A stretch of DNA of 64,000 nt from Vaginisenegalia massiliensis (lineage in GTDB: Bacteria > Bacillota > Bacilli > Lactobacillales > Aerococcaceae). Made by a program: the position numbers and the translations under genes. The first letter of the stretch is position 1, and each line of letters starts with the position of its first letter. This document shows positions 38,907-48,092 of this stretch, in pieces. The notes beneath the pieces were generated by a model. It searched no databases. It was given only the letters and a program-made list of their open reading frames with translations, and was not told where the DNA came from. The stretch is taken from assembly GCF_900604935.1 (NCBI RefSeq), contig NZ_UWPC01000002.1, positions 1-64,000 of the forward strand, read 5' to 3'.

Positions 38907-39281
38907 ATGCATCCCTTTGTTTGGTTTGAATTGATGATTTATTTTTTGCCAATTTTGCTTGTTTGGCTGATTCAACGTTATTTTCGTGACTATTTAAAAT
39001 TTTTCCCGGACTGGCCGCTTTCACTTGCTCAGGTATTGATTCCTTTTTGGCTAGTTTTAATTTATGAGTTGGGTTGGTTGTTGTACGATCTGAATGTTTT
39101 GCCTTTTGTTTTTTTCTATACAGCTTTTTTGTTAGGTTTGCAATTGTATGACTATATCCGAAGGATTGATCATTTTAGTTTTCGTCATTACTATAAACCA
39201 GCTAGTGAGTTATTTTTTACAATTTTATCTTGTTTCTTGTTTTCAATGATGCTTCTACGTCTGATTACTTATGTTTTTTAA
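38907..39281 (+). CDS. DUF3397 family membrane protein
   Basis: A 124-residue protein with four predicted membrane helices and a conserved IRRIDHFSFRHYYKPASEL segment before the last one. DUF3397 genes commonly lie just upstream of mraZ in Lactobacillales and Bacilli, as here. Function unknown. A clear AAGGAGG precedes the ATG. A terminator downstream (39348-39377) separates it from the division and cell wall cluster. Confidence 0.8.
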   Translation: MHPFVWFELMIYFLPILLVWLIQRYFRDYLKFFPDWPLSLAQVLIPFWLVLIYELGWLLYDLNVLPFVFFYTAFLLGLQLYDYIRRIDHFSFRHYYKPASELFFTILSCFLFSMMLLRLITYVF

Positions 39282-39347
39282 ATAATTTTTGGGAAATGTC
39301 CCCACTTTTTTCTATACTATAAAACCCTACCATATCAAGCTTTAAAA

Positions 39348-39377
39348 CCCTCTAGTTATACTAGAGGGAATTTTTTT
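39348..39377 (+). terminator. Terminator upstream of mraZ
   Basis: CCCTCTAG (39348-39355) pairs with 39361-39368 across five bases, followed by AATTTTTTT. Confidence 0.8.
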
Positions 39378-39396
39378 GCCTATTTTGTGTTATTAT

Positions 39397-39426
39397 GTGG
39401 TAGAAAGTGGAGAGATGTGGTAGACT
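39397..39426 (+). promoter_or_regulatory. MraZ operator: three GTGG repeats at 10-base spacing
   Basis: GTGG begins at 39397, 39407 and 39417 in three decamers (GTGGTAGAAA, GTGGAGAGAT, GTGGTAGACT). This is the direct-repeat form known for MraZ operators ahead of mraZ. An extended -10 element (TGTTATTAT, 39388-39396) sits directly before the repeats, so bound MraZ would cover the start point and repress the cluster, including its own gene. Confidence 0.85.
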
Positions 39427-39459
39427 ATAAGTAACTTAGATGGGGAGGTGTATTCAATC

Positions 39460-39891
39460 GTGCTTATTGGTGAATTTCAACATAATATCGATACAAAAGG
39501 CCGATTGATTATGCCGGCTAAGTTTCGTAATGATCTTGGGCATCATTTTATTGTTACTCGGGGTCTTGACGGCTGTCTATTTGGATTCCCAATGGAAAGT
39601 TGGGATGGCATTCAAGAGAAATTGAAACAACTACCGTTAGCAAAAAAAGATGCTCGTGCTTTTTCACGCTTCTTCTATTCAGCTGCCACTGAAGTTGAAG
39701 TTGATAAGCAAGGGCGGATAAATTTACCACAGAATCTCATTGAATTCGCTAAGATCGATAAGGAATGTCGTGTGATCGGCGTAGCAGACCGTATCGAGAT
39801 TTGGAGCAGCGAAAAATGGGATCAGTTTGCTGAGCAGGCCGAAGAGAATTTTGAAGATATTGCTGAAACGATGATTGATTTTGGTTTGTAG
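39460..39891 (+). CDS. mraZ: Transcriptional regulator MraZ
   Basis: A 143-residue protein with two AbrB-like DNA-binding halves, each carrying a D-x-K-G/Q-R motif ([15 protein letters not shown] near 10 and [14 protein letters not shown] near 84). MraZ forms rings and binds GTGG repeats ahead of its own gene, present here at 39397-39426. The start is a GTG at 39460 that gives [18 protein letters not shown] lies 11 bases upstream, a longer distance than usual. An earlier GTG at 39448 overlaps that site. First gene of the division and cell wall cluster. Confidence 0.93.
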   Translation: MLIGEFQHNIDTKGRLIMPAKFRNDLGHHFIVTRGLDGCLFGFPMESWDGIQEKLKQLPLAKKDARAFSRFFYSAATEVEVDKQGRINLPQNLIEFAKIDKECRVIGVADRIEIWSSEKWDQFAEQAEENFEDIAETMIDFGL

Positions 39892-39903
39892 AGGGGTGAA
39901 GAT

Positions 39904-40857
39904 TTGGAATTTGAACATATTACCGTTCTACTAAGAGAAACCATTGACGGTCTAGAAATTAATCCGAATGGTGTATATGTTGACTGCACCTTAGGTGGCG
40001 GTGGACACGCTCGTTATCTATTAGAACAACTTTCTGATCGTGGGCATCTCTATGCATTTGATCAAGATCAGATTGCCATTGATCATGCGCAAGAAGCGCT
40101 AAAAGATCAGATTGCTAAGGGGAAAGTCACCTTTATTCATGCTAATTTCCGCCATATACAAGAAGAATTAGCTCAGCGGGGTGTTCGCTATGTTGATGGT
40201 ATTTATTATGATTTAGGGGTTTCGTCACCACAATTAGATGTGGCTGAGCGAGGTTTCTCATATCATCTTGAAGCTCCCTTGGATATGCGGATGGATCAAA
40301 CTAAACCATTAACTGCCTATCAAGTAGTTAATGAATGGCCATATGAGGAATTAGTTCGCCTCCTTTATCGTTACGGAGAAGAAAAATTCGCCAAAAGAAT
40401 TGCCCGTTCTATTGAACAAATACGAGCTAAATCTCCCATCGAAACAACGACTGAGTTAGCAGAAATTATTAAACAAGCCATACCGGCTGCCACACGGCGC
40501 ACGGGCGGTCATCCCGCTAAGAAATCCTTCCAAGCTATTCGAATTGCTGTGAATGATGAACTTGGTGCAGTGGAAGAATCTTTGGAACAAGGCTTGAAAC
40601 TCTTGAAAGTAGGAGGACGCATGTCGGTTATTTCCTTCCACTCTTTAGAAGATCGGTTGGTTAAGCAATTATTTAAACAAGTTTCTACACCAGAAGAAAC
40701 ACCACGACACTTACCATTATTGCCTGAGCAAATGATGGCAGAATATTCATTAGTTAATCGGAAACCAATTTTAGCTAGCCAGGAAGAACTGGATATGAAT
40801 AATCGATCGCGGTCGGCTAAATTACGCATTATTGAACGTACAACTATCAAAGAATAA
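39904..40857 (+). CDS. rsmH: 16S rRNA (cytosine-1402-N4)-methyltransferase
   Basis: A SAM-dependent methyltransferase of 317 residues acting on 16S rRNA in the decoding site. It has the SAM-binding [14 protein letters not shown] near residue 29, [11 protein letters not shown] near 103 and [14 protein letters not shown] near 242. The start is a TTG (39904), six bases after AGGGGTGA, giving [17 protein letters not shown] like its relatives. Confidence 0.95.
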   Translation: MEFEHITVLLRETIDGLEINPNGVYVDCTLGGGGHARYLLEQLSDRGHLYAFDQDQIAIDHAQEALKDQIAKGKVTFIHANFRHIQEELAQRGVRYVDGIYYDLGVSSPQLDVAERGFSYHLEAPLDMRMDQTKPLTAYQVVNEWPYEELVRLLYRYGEEKFAKRIARSIEQIRAKSPIETTTELAEIIKQAIPAATRRTGGHPAKKSFQAIRIAVNDELGAVEESLEQGLKLLKVGGRMSVISFHSLEDRLVKQLFKQVSTPEETPRHLPLLPEQMMAEYSLVNRKPILASQEELDMNNRSRSAKLRIIERTTIKE

Positions 40858-40887
40858 GAAACCAAATTTTAGAGAGGAGGGACGTCA

Positions 40888-41310
40888 GTGTCTGAATTAG
40901 CTAAACAATATGAAACGAGTTATTTTCAACGTACAAGTTTATCTGCTGTAGACTCATTTGATACTATTTCAGCTGAACAAGTGGCTCCTGAATATCCTGA
41001 TCAGCCTGACGTCCAACTTCCTACAGCACCTAAAAAGTTACCACTTAACCCTCTCAATCAGGCTTTAGTCATTTTCTTTGTTTTAGTGTGTTTAGGTTTT
41101 GTAGCAGCAAATTTGGTGATACAATATCAAGTAGCTACGACGCAGGCGACCATTCAGAATTATGAGGGTCAGACGGCTCAATTAAAAAAGGAAACAGACA
41201 TTATGATGAATCAACTGGCGCAACAGTTTGATTATCAGGTGATTAAAGACGCGGCCCAAAAGCAAAATATGACGATCAATAAAGACCAAGTAAAGGAAGT
41301 TGCAGAATGA
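40888..41310 (+). CDS. ftsL: Cell division protein FtsL
   Basis: A 140-residue bitopic protein with a roughly 55-residue cytoplasmic N-terminus, one membrane helix (about 59-80) and an extracellular coiled coil (about 82-125). It forms the FtsL-DivIC-DivIB complex that activates septal wall synthesis. The GTG start lies after GAGGAGGG. The stop overlaps the penicillin-binding protein gene by ATGA. Primary sequence conservation is low, so the call rests on topology and position. Confidence 0.85.
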   Translation: MSELAKQYETSYFQRTSLSAVDSFDTISAEQVAPEYPDQPDVQLPTAPKKLPLNPLNQALVIFFVLVCLGFVAANLVIQYQVATTQATIQNYEGQTAQLKKETDIMMNQLAQQFDYQVIKDAAQKQNMTINKDQVKEVAE

Positions 41311-43016
41311 GTGCAAGGAAAGCTAAAACAAATAAACGGCTAAATATTTTAATGCTGGCTTTGGTAGCTTTTGCTTCTTGTTTGGTCCTTCTAACACGGT
41401 TAGCGCAAATTATTTTAGTGAAACAGGTAAATAATGTTGACTTAGTAAACTATGGTCAAACACAAGAAATGAGAAGTAGTATTACTGAAGCAAGAAGGGG
41501 AACCATTTTTGATCAAAATGGACAACCCATTGCGATGGATACTACTTCTTATTCTGTCTATGGTATTTTAGCTGCGCCTGGATCAGATAATGTCATTCAG
41601 GATCCGGATCGAACAGCAAAAGTTTTAGCGAAATATTTAAAAGTTAGCCAAGATAGCTTATTAAATCAAATTGTGACCAGTAAAGCTGAACAAATTGAAT
41701 TTGGACCGGCAGGAACGAATCTTTCAGCGGCCACCAAAGAAGCGATAGAGAAAGAAAAGCTTCCAGGAATCGTCTTTGTAAGTCAAACAAGCCGTATTTA
41801 TATCAATGACTATTTCGCTTCGCATTTGATTGGTTACAGTCGACCAACTCAAGAAAAAAGTGATCTAACAGCCAATATTTTGCAAGGACAAAGCGGTATT
41901 GAAAAAACGTATGATGACCGTCTAAGCGGTCGTAAAAAATATCGTGAATTAAGTGAACAAGGGATAAAACAAGACTATATTTCAGGTCAGGACCTATATT
42001 TAACGCTCAATAGTCGGGTGCAAAATATCTTAGAAGATTTAACCAATCAGGTTGATAAAACTTATCAACCGCAAGCCATCAATGCCTATTTGGTTGAGGT
42101 AAAGACAGGTAAATTGGTAGCGGCCACACAAAGACCGACATTTAATCTCAATACTCGCCAAGGGATTGATAAACAATGGAAGAATTTATTGGTTGAAGAA
42201 GCGTATGAACCAGGTTCAACATTGAAAATTTTGTTAATGGCTGAAGCTTACGACCAACATGTCTATACTGCAAAAGAAAGCTTTCAGTCCGGGCAAATAA
42301 AAATATATGACCAAACGATTCGCGATTATAACCAATATGGCTGGGGAAAAATCCCCTTTGAACAGGCTCTTCCTCGTTCTAGTAATGTGGGTATGGTGCT
42401 TTTAGCTCAGCGCATTGGTCTAGAAAAATGGTTAAAAAAATTAGATCAATTTGGCTTTGGCCATTCGACTCAATCAGGCTTACCTAATGAAGTAGCTGGT
42501 CGGATCGAGCAAGAAAATAAATTTAGTCAAATTACAACTAGTTTTGGTCAAGGTATTGCCACGACGCCTATCCAACTACTCCAGGCTTTTACCTCTATCG
42601 GAAATAATGGTAAAATGATGAAGATACAATATGTCGACCATATCGAATCCAGTCAAGTCTACCAACCCAAAGAACTAGGGCAAGTTGTATCGGCTGATGC
42701 AGCTCAACAAGTTCTTCAACTAATGAGACAGGCCGTTGATCAACCCTATGGAACTGCCCAAGCTTTTAAAAATTCGCAGGTCAATATAGCGGCTAAGACA
42801 GGGACGGCGGAGATTGCCAACCCTAATGGCGGGGGATATTTAAGCGGGCCTAATGATTATTACAATTCGGTGGTGGGATTCTTTCCTGCCGAAAATCCCA
42901 AGTATATGCTTTACTTATCCATTAAGCAGGTGAAGCAGACACAGGGTAAGACTGGTTCGCAAATTTTAGCCGAGATTTTTAATCCACTAGTAGATTTTGT
43001 GATGATTAAGCAATAG
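41307..43016 (+). CDS. Division-specific penicillin-binding transpeptidase (PBP2x/FtsI type), without PASTA domains
   Basis: A class B PBP of 569 residues. It has one N-terminal membrane helix (about 12-32), the dimerisation domain beginning EARRGTIFDQNGQPIA, and the transpeptidase motifs PGSTLKIL (Ser nucleophile near 309), RSSNVG near 351 and AAKTGTAEI near 496. It ends soon after the KTG motif, so the two PASTA domains of streptococcal PBP2x and B. subtilis PBP2B are absent. It is coupled to ftsL by a four-base overlap and followed by murE. Works at the septum with FtsW, which is not in this window. Confidence 0.93.
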   Translation: MSARKAKTNKRLNILMLALVAFASCLVLLTRLAQIILVKQVNNVDLVNYGQTQEMRSSITEARRGTIFDQNGQPIAMDTTSYSVYGILAAPGSDNVIQDPDRTAKVLAKYLKVSQDSLLNQIVTSKAEQIEFGPAGTNLSAATKEAIEKEKLPGIVFVSQTSRIYINDYFASHLIGYSRPTQEKSDLTANILQGQSGIEKTYDDRLSGRKKYRELSEQGIKQDYISGQDLYLTLNSRVQNILEDLTNQVDKTYQPQAINAYLVEVKTGKLVAATQRPTFNLNTRQGIDKQWKNLLVEEAYEPGSTLKILLMAEAYDQHVYTAKESFQSGQIKIYDQTIRDYNQYGWGKIPFEQALPRSSNVGMVLLAQRIGLEKWLKKLDQFGFGHSTQSGLPNEVAGRIEQENKFSQITTSFGQGIATTPIQLLQAFTSIGNNGKMMKIQYVDHIESSQVYQPKELGQVVSADAAQQVLQLMRQAVDQPYGTAQAFKNSQVNIAAKTGTAEIANPNGGGYLSGPNDYYNSVVGFFPAENPKYMLYLSIKQVKQTQGKTGSQILAEIFNPLVDFVMIKQ

Positions 43017-43031
43017 AAAGAAGGAAATAAA

Positions 43032-44534
43032 GTGGAAGCACAAGCGTTGATACGTGTTCTTTATGATGCACAAGTGCTAGGAGTGCCTTTAACTAATCAA
43101 GAAATCGAACATTTAACCAATGATTCACGACAAATTAAAGAAAATACATGTTTTATCGCTATTCGAGGCGAGCAGTTTGATGGACATTCAGCTGTAGAAC
43201 AAGTAGCTAAACAAGGAGCTAAATTAGTTATTGTTGAAGAAGTTCAACCAGCATGGTTAGAGTTGCCAATCACTATCGTTAAAGTTCGTTCAACTTTTAG
43301 GGCACAGGCAATTTTAGCCAATCAATATTATCAACAACCTTCTGAAAAATTAGCCGTGGTTGCTGTTACAGGTACTAATGGTAAAACAACCATTTCCAAT
43401 ATGATCAGTGATATACTCGAAAAATTGGGCCATAAAACAGGCCTAATTGGTACCTTGCGTTATAAGGTGGATGATCATTCGTATTTACCGGTTAATACCA
43501 CTCCGGATGCTTTACGCTTACAAGAATTATTCAACGAAATGGTAGAAGTTGGTTGCCAAGATGCAATTATTGAGGCGAGTTCCCACGCCTTGGCGTTAGG
43601 CCGCTTATGGTATACCGATGTCGATTGTGCGATTTTTACGAACTTGGCTCGTGAACACTTAAATTTCCACCAAACAATGGAAAATTATGCATATGCTAAA
43701 AGCTTGTTGTTTGCTCAGTTAGGTCAAGCCTTTAAACAAGGTAGACCACGGTTGGCCATTACCAATTTAGATTGTCCTTATGGTTTACAGATGGTACAAG
43801 CCAGTTCAGCTGATGTCGTAACCTATAGTTTAGAGGATGAATCAGCTACTGCCTATGCCAATCATATTGAAACGGATAAATCGGGTTTGACTTTTGATCT
43901 TCATTACCAAGAAAAAGCTTATCGAGTTCAACTTGCAATTGTTGGACGCTATAATGTTTCTAATTATTTAGCAGCTTTCTTATGTTTAACCGCTTATTAT
44001 GGTTTTAGTCCAGAGCAAGTTGTTGATGCAACCCAAGCATTTAAAGGGGTAACAGGCCGTATGCAGACGATTGATAAGGGGCAAAATTTTGAAGTGATCT
44101 TGGACTATGCCCATACACCAGATGCGGTCGAAATGGTAGCGAGTGATTTGGCTAAACGTAAGAAAAATCGGTTAATTATTATGACTGCTCACTCAGGTGG
44201 TAACCGCGATTCGGCTGTACGTCCCCAAATTGGCGATATCATCTTTAACTATGGCGATTCAATTGTGCTTACTTCAGACAATCCTCGCCATGAGCCAATC
44301 GAAAAAATCTGTCGTGAAATTCAAGGGAATCACACCGAAAAACCATGTGTGATCATTCCGAACCGTGAGGAAGCTATTGACTATACCTTGAATCTGGCAG
44401 AAAAGGATGACATTATTCTTTTGGCTGGTAAAGCCGGGGAATCTTATCAAATTATTGGTAGTCAAAAATTTCCTTATGATGAAGTGAAAACAGTAAATGA
44501 AGTGTTAGATAAAATCTTAGGTCACAAAAAATAA
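43032..44534 (+). CDS. murE: UDP-N-acetylmuramoyl-tripeptide synthetase MurE, probable meso-DAP type
   Basis: A 500-residue Mur ligase that adds the third amino acid of the stem peptide. It has the ATP site VTGTNGKTTISNMI near residue 115 and GRMQTIDKGQNFEVILDYAHTP near 344. The substrate motif SDNPRHEP (near 417) contains DNPR, the meso-diaminopimelate signature; lysine enzymes have other residues there. The DAP-contacting Glu is also retained in GKAGESYQ (near 467). Its location between the PBP gene and mraY matches bacilli with DAP rather than typical lysine-type Lactobacillales. The start is a GTG after AGAAAGAAGGA. Confidence 0.93.
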   Translation: MEAQALIRVLYDAQVLGVPLTNQEIEHLTNDSRQIKENTCFIAIRGEQFDGHSAVEQVAKQGAKLVIVEEVQPAWLELPITIVKVRSTFRAQAILANQYYQQPSEKLAVVAVTGTNGKTTISNMISDILEKLGHKTGLIGTLRYKVDDHSYLPVNTTPDALRLQELFNEMVEVGCQDAIIEASSHALALGRLWYTDVDCAIFTNLAREHLNFHQTMENYAYAKSLLFAQLGQAFKQGRPRLAITNLDCPYGLQMVQASSADVVTYSLEDESATAYANHIETDKSGLTFDLHYQEKAYRVQLAIVGRYNVSNYLAAFLCLTAYYGFSPEQVVDATQAFKGVTGRMQTIDKGQNFEVILDYAHTPDAVEMVASDLAKRKKNRLIIMTAHSGGNRDSAVRPQIGDIIFNYGDSIVLTSDNPRHEPIEKICREIQGNHTEKPCVIIPNREEAIDYTLNLAEKDDIILLAGKAGESYQIIGSQKFPYDEVKTVNEVLDKILGHKK

Positions 44535-44562
44535 AGACCTCAATTTGATTAGGAGTGTAGGT

Positions 44563-45513
44563 ATGGAATTGATTCTACCTTTTGCGATTAGTTTCGCTAT
44601 AACGGTCAGTATTATGCCATTTTTTATTGGCTATTTTAATTATAAGAAGATTGGACAAACAACGCGGGAAGATGGTCCAAAATGGCACGAAGTGAAAACG
44701 GGAACACCGACAATGGGGGGGACGGTTTTTGTCGCAGCCATCCTGATTACTCTAGGTTTATCTGCTAGTTTCATGGGCTTATTAGATGGAACGATTTGGA
44801 TGTTACTTTTGACCTTTTTACTATTTGGGGGCATTGGTTTCGTTGATGACTTTATTAGTATTTTTAAAAAGCGTAACGAAGGCCTTACAGTTAAACAAAA
44901 ATTTGTGAGTCAGCTCGTATTTTCTGGTTTGATTATTTTGGTCGGGTATTTATCTAAATTAACAATCGCCTTACCTTTAGTTTTCTTCCAAATTGAAAAT
45001 GTAGTCTTGTTAGCTGTGTTTGCTTTCATTTGGATTACAGGGTTTTCAAATGCAGTCAACTTGACAGATGGCTTAGATGGCTTAGCAACAGGGTTAAACA
45101 TTATTGCTTACGGTGCTTACTTTACATTAGCTATGCAAGCCCATAAAACCTCACTTGCTCTAGCGTGTTTAATTGTGGTGGGTGCCTTAATTGGTTTTAT
45201 TATTTACAATAAAAAGCCGGCTAAAATATTTATGGGTGACGTTGGCTCTTTGGCCTTAGGGGCTGGTTTAGCGGTGATTTCAATTATTCTAAATAATCCG
45301 TGGTCATTGTTAATTATCGGTTTGGTTTTCGTTATCGAAACAGCTAGTGTTATGTTGCAGGTCTGGTCGTTCAAAACTCGAGGCAAACGTATCTTTAAAA
45401 TGAGTCCTATTCATCATCATTTTGAAATGAGCGGTTGGTCTGAAACTAAAGTTGTCATTGTTTTTTGGGCAACGGGGTTACTTGCAGCATGTATAGCATT
45501 GACTATATTTTAA
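44563..45513 (+). CDS. mraY: Phospho-N-acetylmuramoyl-pentapeptide transferase
   Basis: Membrane enzyme that makes lipid I from UDP-MurNAc-pentapeptide and undecaprenyl phosphate. The 316-residue protein has about ten helices, GTPTMGGTVF near 44, the metal-binding GFVDDFISI near 91, NLTDGLDGLATG near 166 and the loop SPIHHHFEMSGWSE near 280. The ATG at 44563 follows TAGGAGTGTAGG; a TTG 18 bases upstream is in frame but precedes the ribosome site. Confidence 0.96.
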   Translation: MELILPFAISFAITVSIMPFFIGYFNYKKIGQTTREDGPKWHEVKTGTPTMGGTVFVAAILITLGLSASFMGLLDGTIWMLLLTFLLFGGIGFVDDFISIFKKRNEGLTVKQKFVSQLVFSGLIILVGYLSKLTIALPLVFFQIENVVLLAVFAFIWITGFSNAVNLTDGLDGLATGLNIIAYGAYFTLAMQAHKTSLALACLIVVGALIGFIIYNKKPAKIFMGDVGSLALGAGLAVISIILNNPWSLLIIGLVFVIETASVMLQVWSFKTRGKRIFKMSPIHHHFEMSGWSETKVVIVFWATGLLAACIALTIF

Positions 45514-45531
45514 TTAGGAGCGAGAGAACAG

Positions 45532-46920
45532 ATGGATAATAAGCTAGACTTATCAGGCAAAAACGTATTAGTACTTGGCTATGCTATGACTGGCAAAAGC
45601 GCCTTAGAATTTTTGCTAGCCAAGGGAGCAAAAGTGACAATTAATGACCGAGGGGATCTTTCTTCAGACCCGTCGGTTACTTCTTTTTTAAATCGGGGCG
45701 TTCAAGTCGTTGATGGAGGCCATCCTTTGTCCTTACTGGATCAAAAGTTTGATTTCATTGTTAAGAATCCAGGGATTCCTTATCATATTCCTTTCTTGCA
45801 GGCAGCTATTGAAAAGGGAATTCCTATCTATACAGATGTCGAGTTGGCTTACTGGTATTGCCAAGCAACTATTATTGGGATAACGGGAAGCAATGGTAAA
45901 ACAACAACAACTTCATTGATTCACCGTTTATTGCAAGCTCAACCAAAAGGACATGCTTATTTGGCAGGAAATATTGGCATCCCAGTCTTGAATGTTGTAG
46001 ATGAGGTGCAAGCTACCGATAAATTGGTCATGGAAATGTCAAGTTTTCAATTAATGGGAACCCAAAATTTTAAACCTCATATGGCCGTTATCTGTAATAT
46101 TTACTCCGCTCATTTAGATTATCATGGAAGTCGCGATGAATATGTGAAAGCGAAACTTCGCTTAATTCAGAACCAAACTGCGGAAGACTTTTTAGTTTAT
46201 AATCACGCGTTACCCGAATTAGTTTCCTTAGTCGATCAACATCCCGCCATTAAAATACCGTTTGCGATTGATTTAGCTCCAGAATTGCAAGGTCAAGGCG
46301 CCTATGTCGACGGCGATGCTATTTGTTTTAAGGCTGAGAAGATTGCGAATGTTAGCGATATCCAATTGCCAGGTACCCATAATATCGAGAATGTACTAGC
46401 CGCAGTTGCAATTGCTAAGTTAAATGATGTGTCTAATCAGGACATCGTAGCTACGTTAAGAGCTTACAACGGAATGCCTCATCGTAATCAAAATATTGCC
46501 GAATCTTGTGGCCGAACTTTTTTCAATGATTCGAAAGCAACTAATATTATTGCGAGTCAAACGGCTTTAAGTAGTTTCAAAAATCAACCAGTCGTCTATA
46601 TTGGTGGTGGTTTAGATCGAGGCAATGAATTTGATGAATTGGTTCCTTTTTTAGGTCAAGTTAAAGCAGCCTTTCTCTATGGACAAACGAAAGAAAAAAT
46701 GAAAAAAGCGATGCTTGCGGCTGGGGTTCAACGAATTGAATTAGTCGATCAGTTACCTCAAGCTTGCCAATTAGCTTATCATTATGCTCAAGCCGGTGAT
46801 GTTGTTCTATTCTCACCAGCATGTGCAAGTTGGGATCAATTTAAAGATTTTGAAGAACGGGGCGATGAATTTACTCGAACCATTCAAACCTTCATTCAAG
46901 AAGATCCATACCAAAATTAA
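45532..46920 (+). CDS. murD: UDP-N-acetylmuramoylalanine--D-glutamate ligase
   Basis: Adds D-glutamate to UDP-MurNAc-L-Ala. The 462-residue protein has the Rossmann N-terminus VLVLGYAMTGKSALEFLL, the ATP site GITGSNGKTTTTSLIHR near 118, the MPHRNQN hinge near 317 and FNDSKATN near 333. It ends with the SPACASWDQFKDFEERGDEF segment typical of MurD. GAGCGAG upstream. In the unbroken mraY-murD-murG run. Confidence 0.96.
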   Translation: MDNKLDLSGKNVLVLGYAMTGKSALEFLLAKGAKVTINDRGDLSSDPSVTSFLNRGVQVVDGGHPLSLLDQKFDFIVKNPGIPYHIPFLQAAIEKGIPIYTDVELAYWYCQATIIGITGSNGKTTTTSLIHRLLQAQPKGHAYLAGNIGIPVLNVVDEVQATDKLVMEMSSFQLMGTQNFKPHMAVICNIYSAHLDYHGSRDEYVKAKLRLIQNQTAEDFLVYNHALPELVSLVDQHPAIKIPFAIDLAPELQGQGAYVDGDAICFKAEKIANVSDIQLPGTHNIENVLAAVAIAKLNDVSNQDIVATLRAYNGMPHRNQNIAESCGRTFFNDSKATNIIASQTALSSFKNQPVVYIGGGLDRGNEFDELVPFLGQVKAAFLYGQTKEKMKKAMLAAGVQRIELVDQLPQACQLAYHYAQAGDVVLFSPACASWDQFKDFEERGDEFTRTIQTFIQEDPYQN

Positions 46921-46931
46921 GGAGGCTCATC

Positions 46932-48053
46932 ATGGGAACGATTAAACGAATAGTATTAGCCGGTGGTGGGACGGGGGGCCATATTTATCCAGCTTTGGCT
47001 CTTTTGGATCGTATTAAAGAACGCTACCCAGATGTCGAATATCTCTATGTGGGTACGCAAAAGGGTTTAGAATCTCAACTAGTTCCTAAACGGGGAATTC
47101 CCTTTAAAAGTGTGGAAATACAGGGGCTAAAACGGTCACTTTCTTTGGAAAATATTAAGGCAGCCTGGTTAATGTTAAGTTCTACTCAGAAAGCAAAAGC
47201 TATTTTACGTGAATTTAAGCCTGATATTGTAGTCGGGACCGGTGGCTATGTTTGTGCGCCTGTCTTATTGGCAGCCTCACGCTTAGGTATTCCAACCTTA
47301 ATTCATGAACAAAATAGTGTGGCTGGCATTACCAATAAATTTTTAGCTCGTCATGTGGATATTATCGCGACCTGTTTTCAAGAAGTGGCCACAGATTTTA
47401 AAAACAATGAAACCAAAATTCGTTATACAGGTAATCCTCGGGGACAAGAAGTGATTCTTACACCAAAAGATGATCTGATTATTCAAAAGCAATTTGAGTT
47501 GAATCCAACCTTGCCAACCGTTCTCGTCTTTGGTGGGAGTAGGGGGGCGCCAGGTATTAATCAGGCAACTATTCAAGCTATTGATTTTATGAAAGACAAG
47601 CCGTACCAATTAATTTTGGCGACAGGCCAAGGTCACTACCAAACAGTGATGGATCAGTTGAAACAAGACCTTGGAGAGCTTCCGTCTAATTGTAGGGTGG
47701 TAGCTTATATCGAAAATATGCCAGCCATTTTCCGCCAGATTCAACTTGTTGTATGTCGCTCCGGTGCAACAACTTTAACGGAATTAACGGCATTAGGTTT
47801 GCCAAGTATATTAATTCCAAGTCCATATGTAACGAATAATCACCAAGAGCATAATGCTTTAGCGTTAGTCAACCATCACGCAGCTAAAATGATTAAAGAA
47901 GATCAATTAGATGGAAAGAACTTATTTAATGCCATCGATCAGGTCTTAACGAATCCAAATCAGTTACAACAAATGGCTGAGAATGCCAAAGCCTTAGGAA
48001 TCACAAATTCCTCTGATTTGATTATTTCAGCAATCGAATCGATTATTAAATAA
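46932..48053 (+). CDS. murG: Lipid II synthase MurG (GlcNAc transferase)
   Basis: Transfers GlcNAc to lipid I at the inner membrane face. The 373-residue GT-B protein opens with VLAGGGTGGHIYPALALLD, has GTGGYVCAPVLLA near 100, HEQNSVAGITNK near 126 and the acceptor/donor loop GATTLTELTALGLPSILIP near 279. An AAGGAGG site is 11 bases after the murD stop. Length is in the usual range. Confidence 0.97.
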   Translation: MGTIKRIVLAGGGTGGHIYPALALLDRIKERYPDVEYLYVGTQKGLESQLVPKRGIPFKSVEIQGLKRSLSLENIKAAWLMLSSTQKAKAILREFKPDIVVGTGGYVCAPVLLAASRLGIPTLIHEQNSVAGITNKFLARHVDIIATCFQEVATDFKNNETKIRYTGNPRGQEVILTPKDDLIIQKQFELNPTLPTVLVFGGSRGAPGINQATIQAIDFMKDKPYQLILATGQGHYQTVMDQLKQDLGELPSNCRVVAYIENMPAIFRQIQLVVCRSGATTLTELTALGLPSILIPSPYVTNNHQEHNALALVNHHAAKMIKEDQLDGKNLFNAIDQVLTNPNQLQQMAENAKALGITNSSDLIISAIESIIK

Positions 48054-48092
48054 GTTTCGAAAATCAATTTTTGTAAATAAGGGGGTGTTAGG

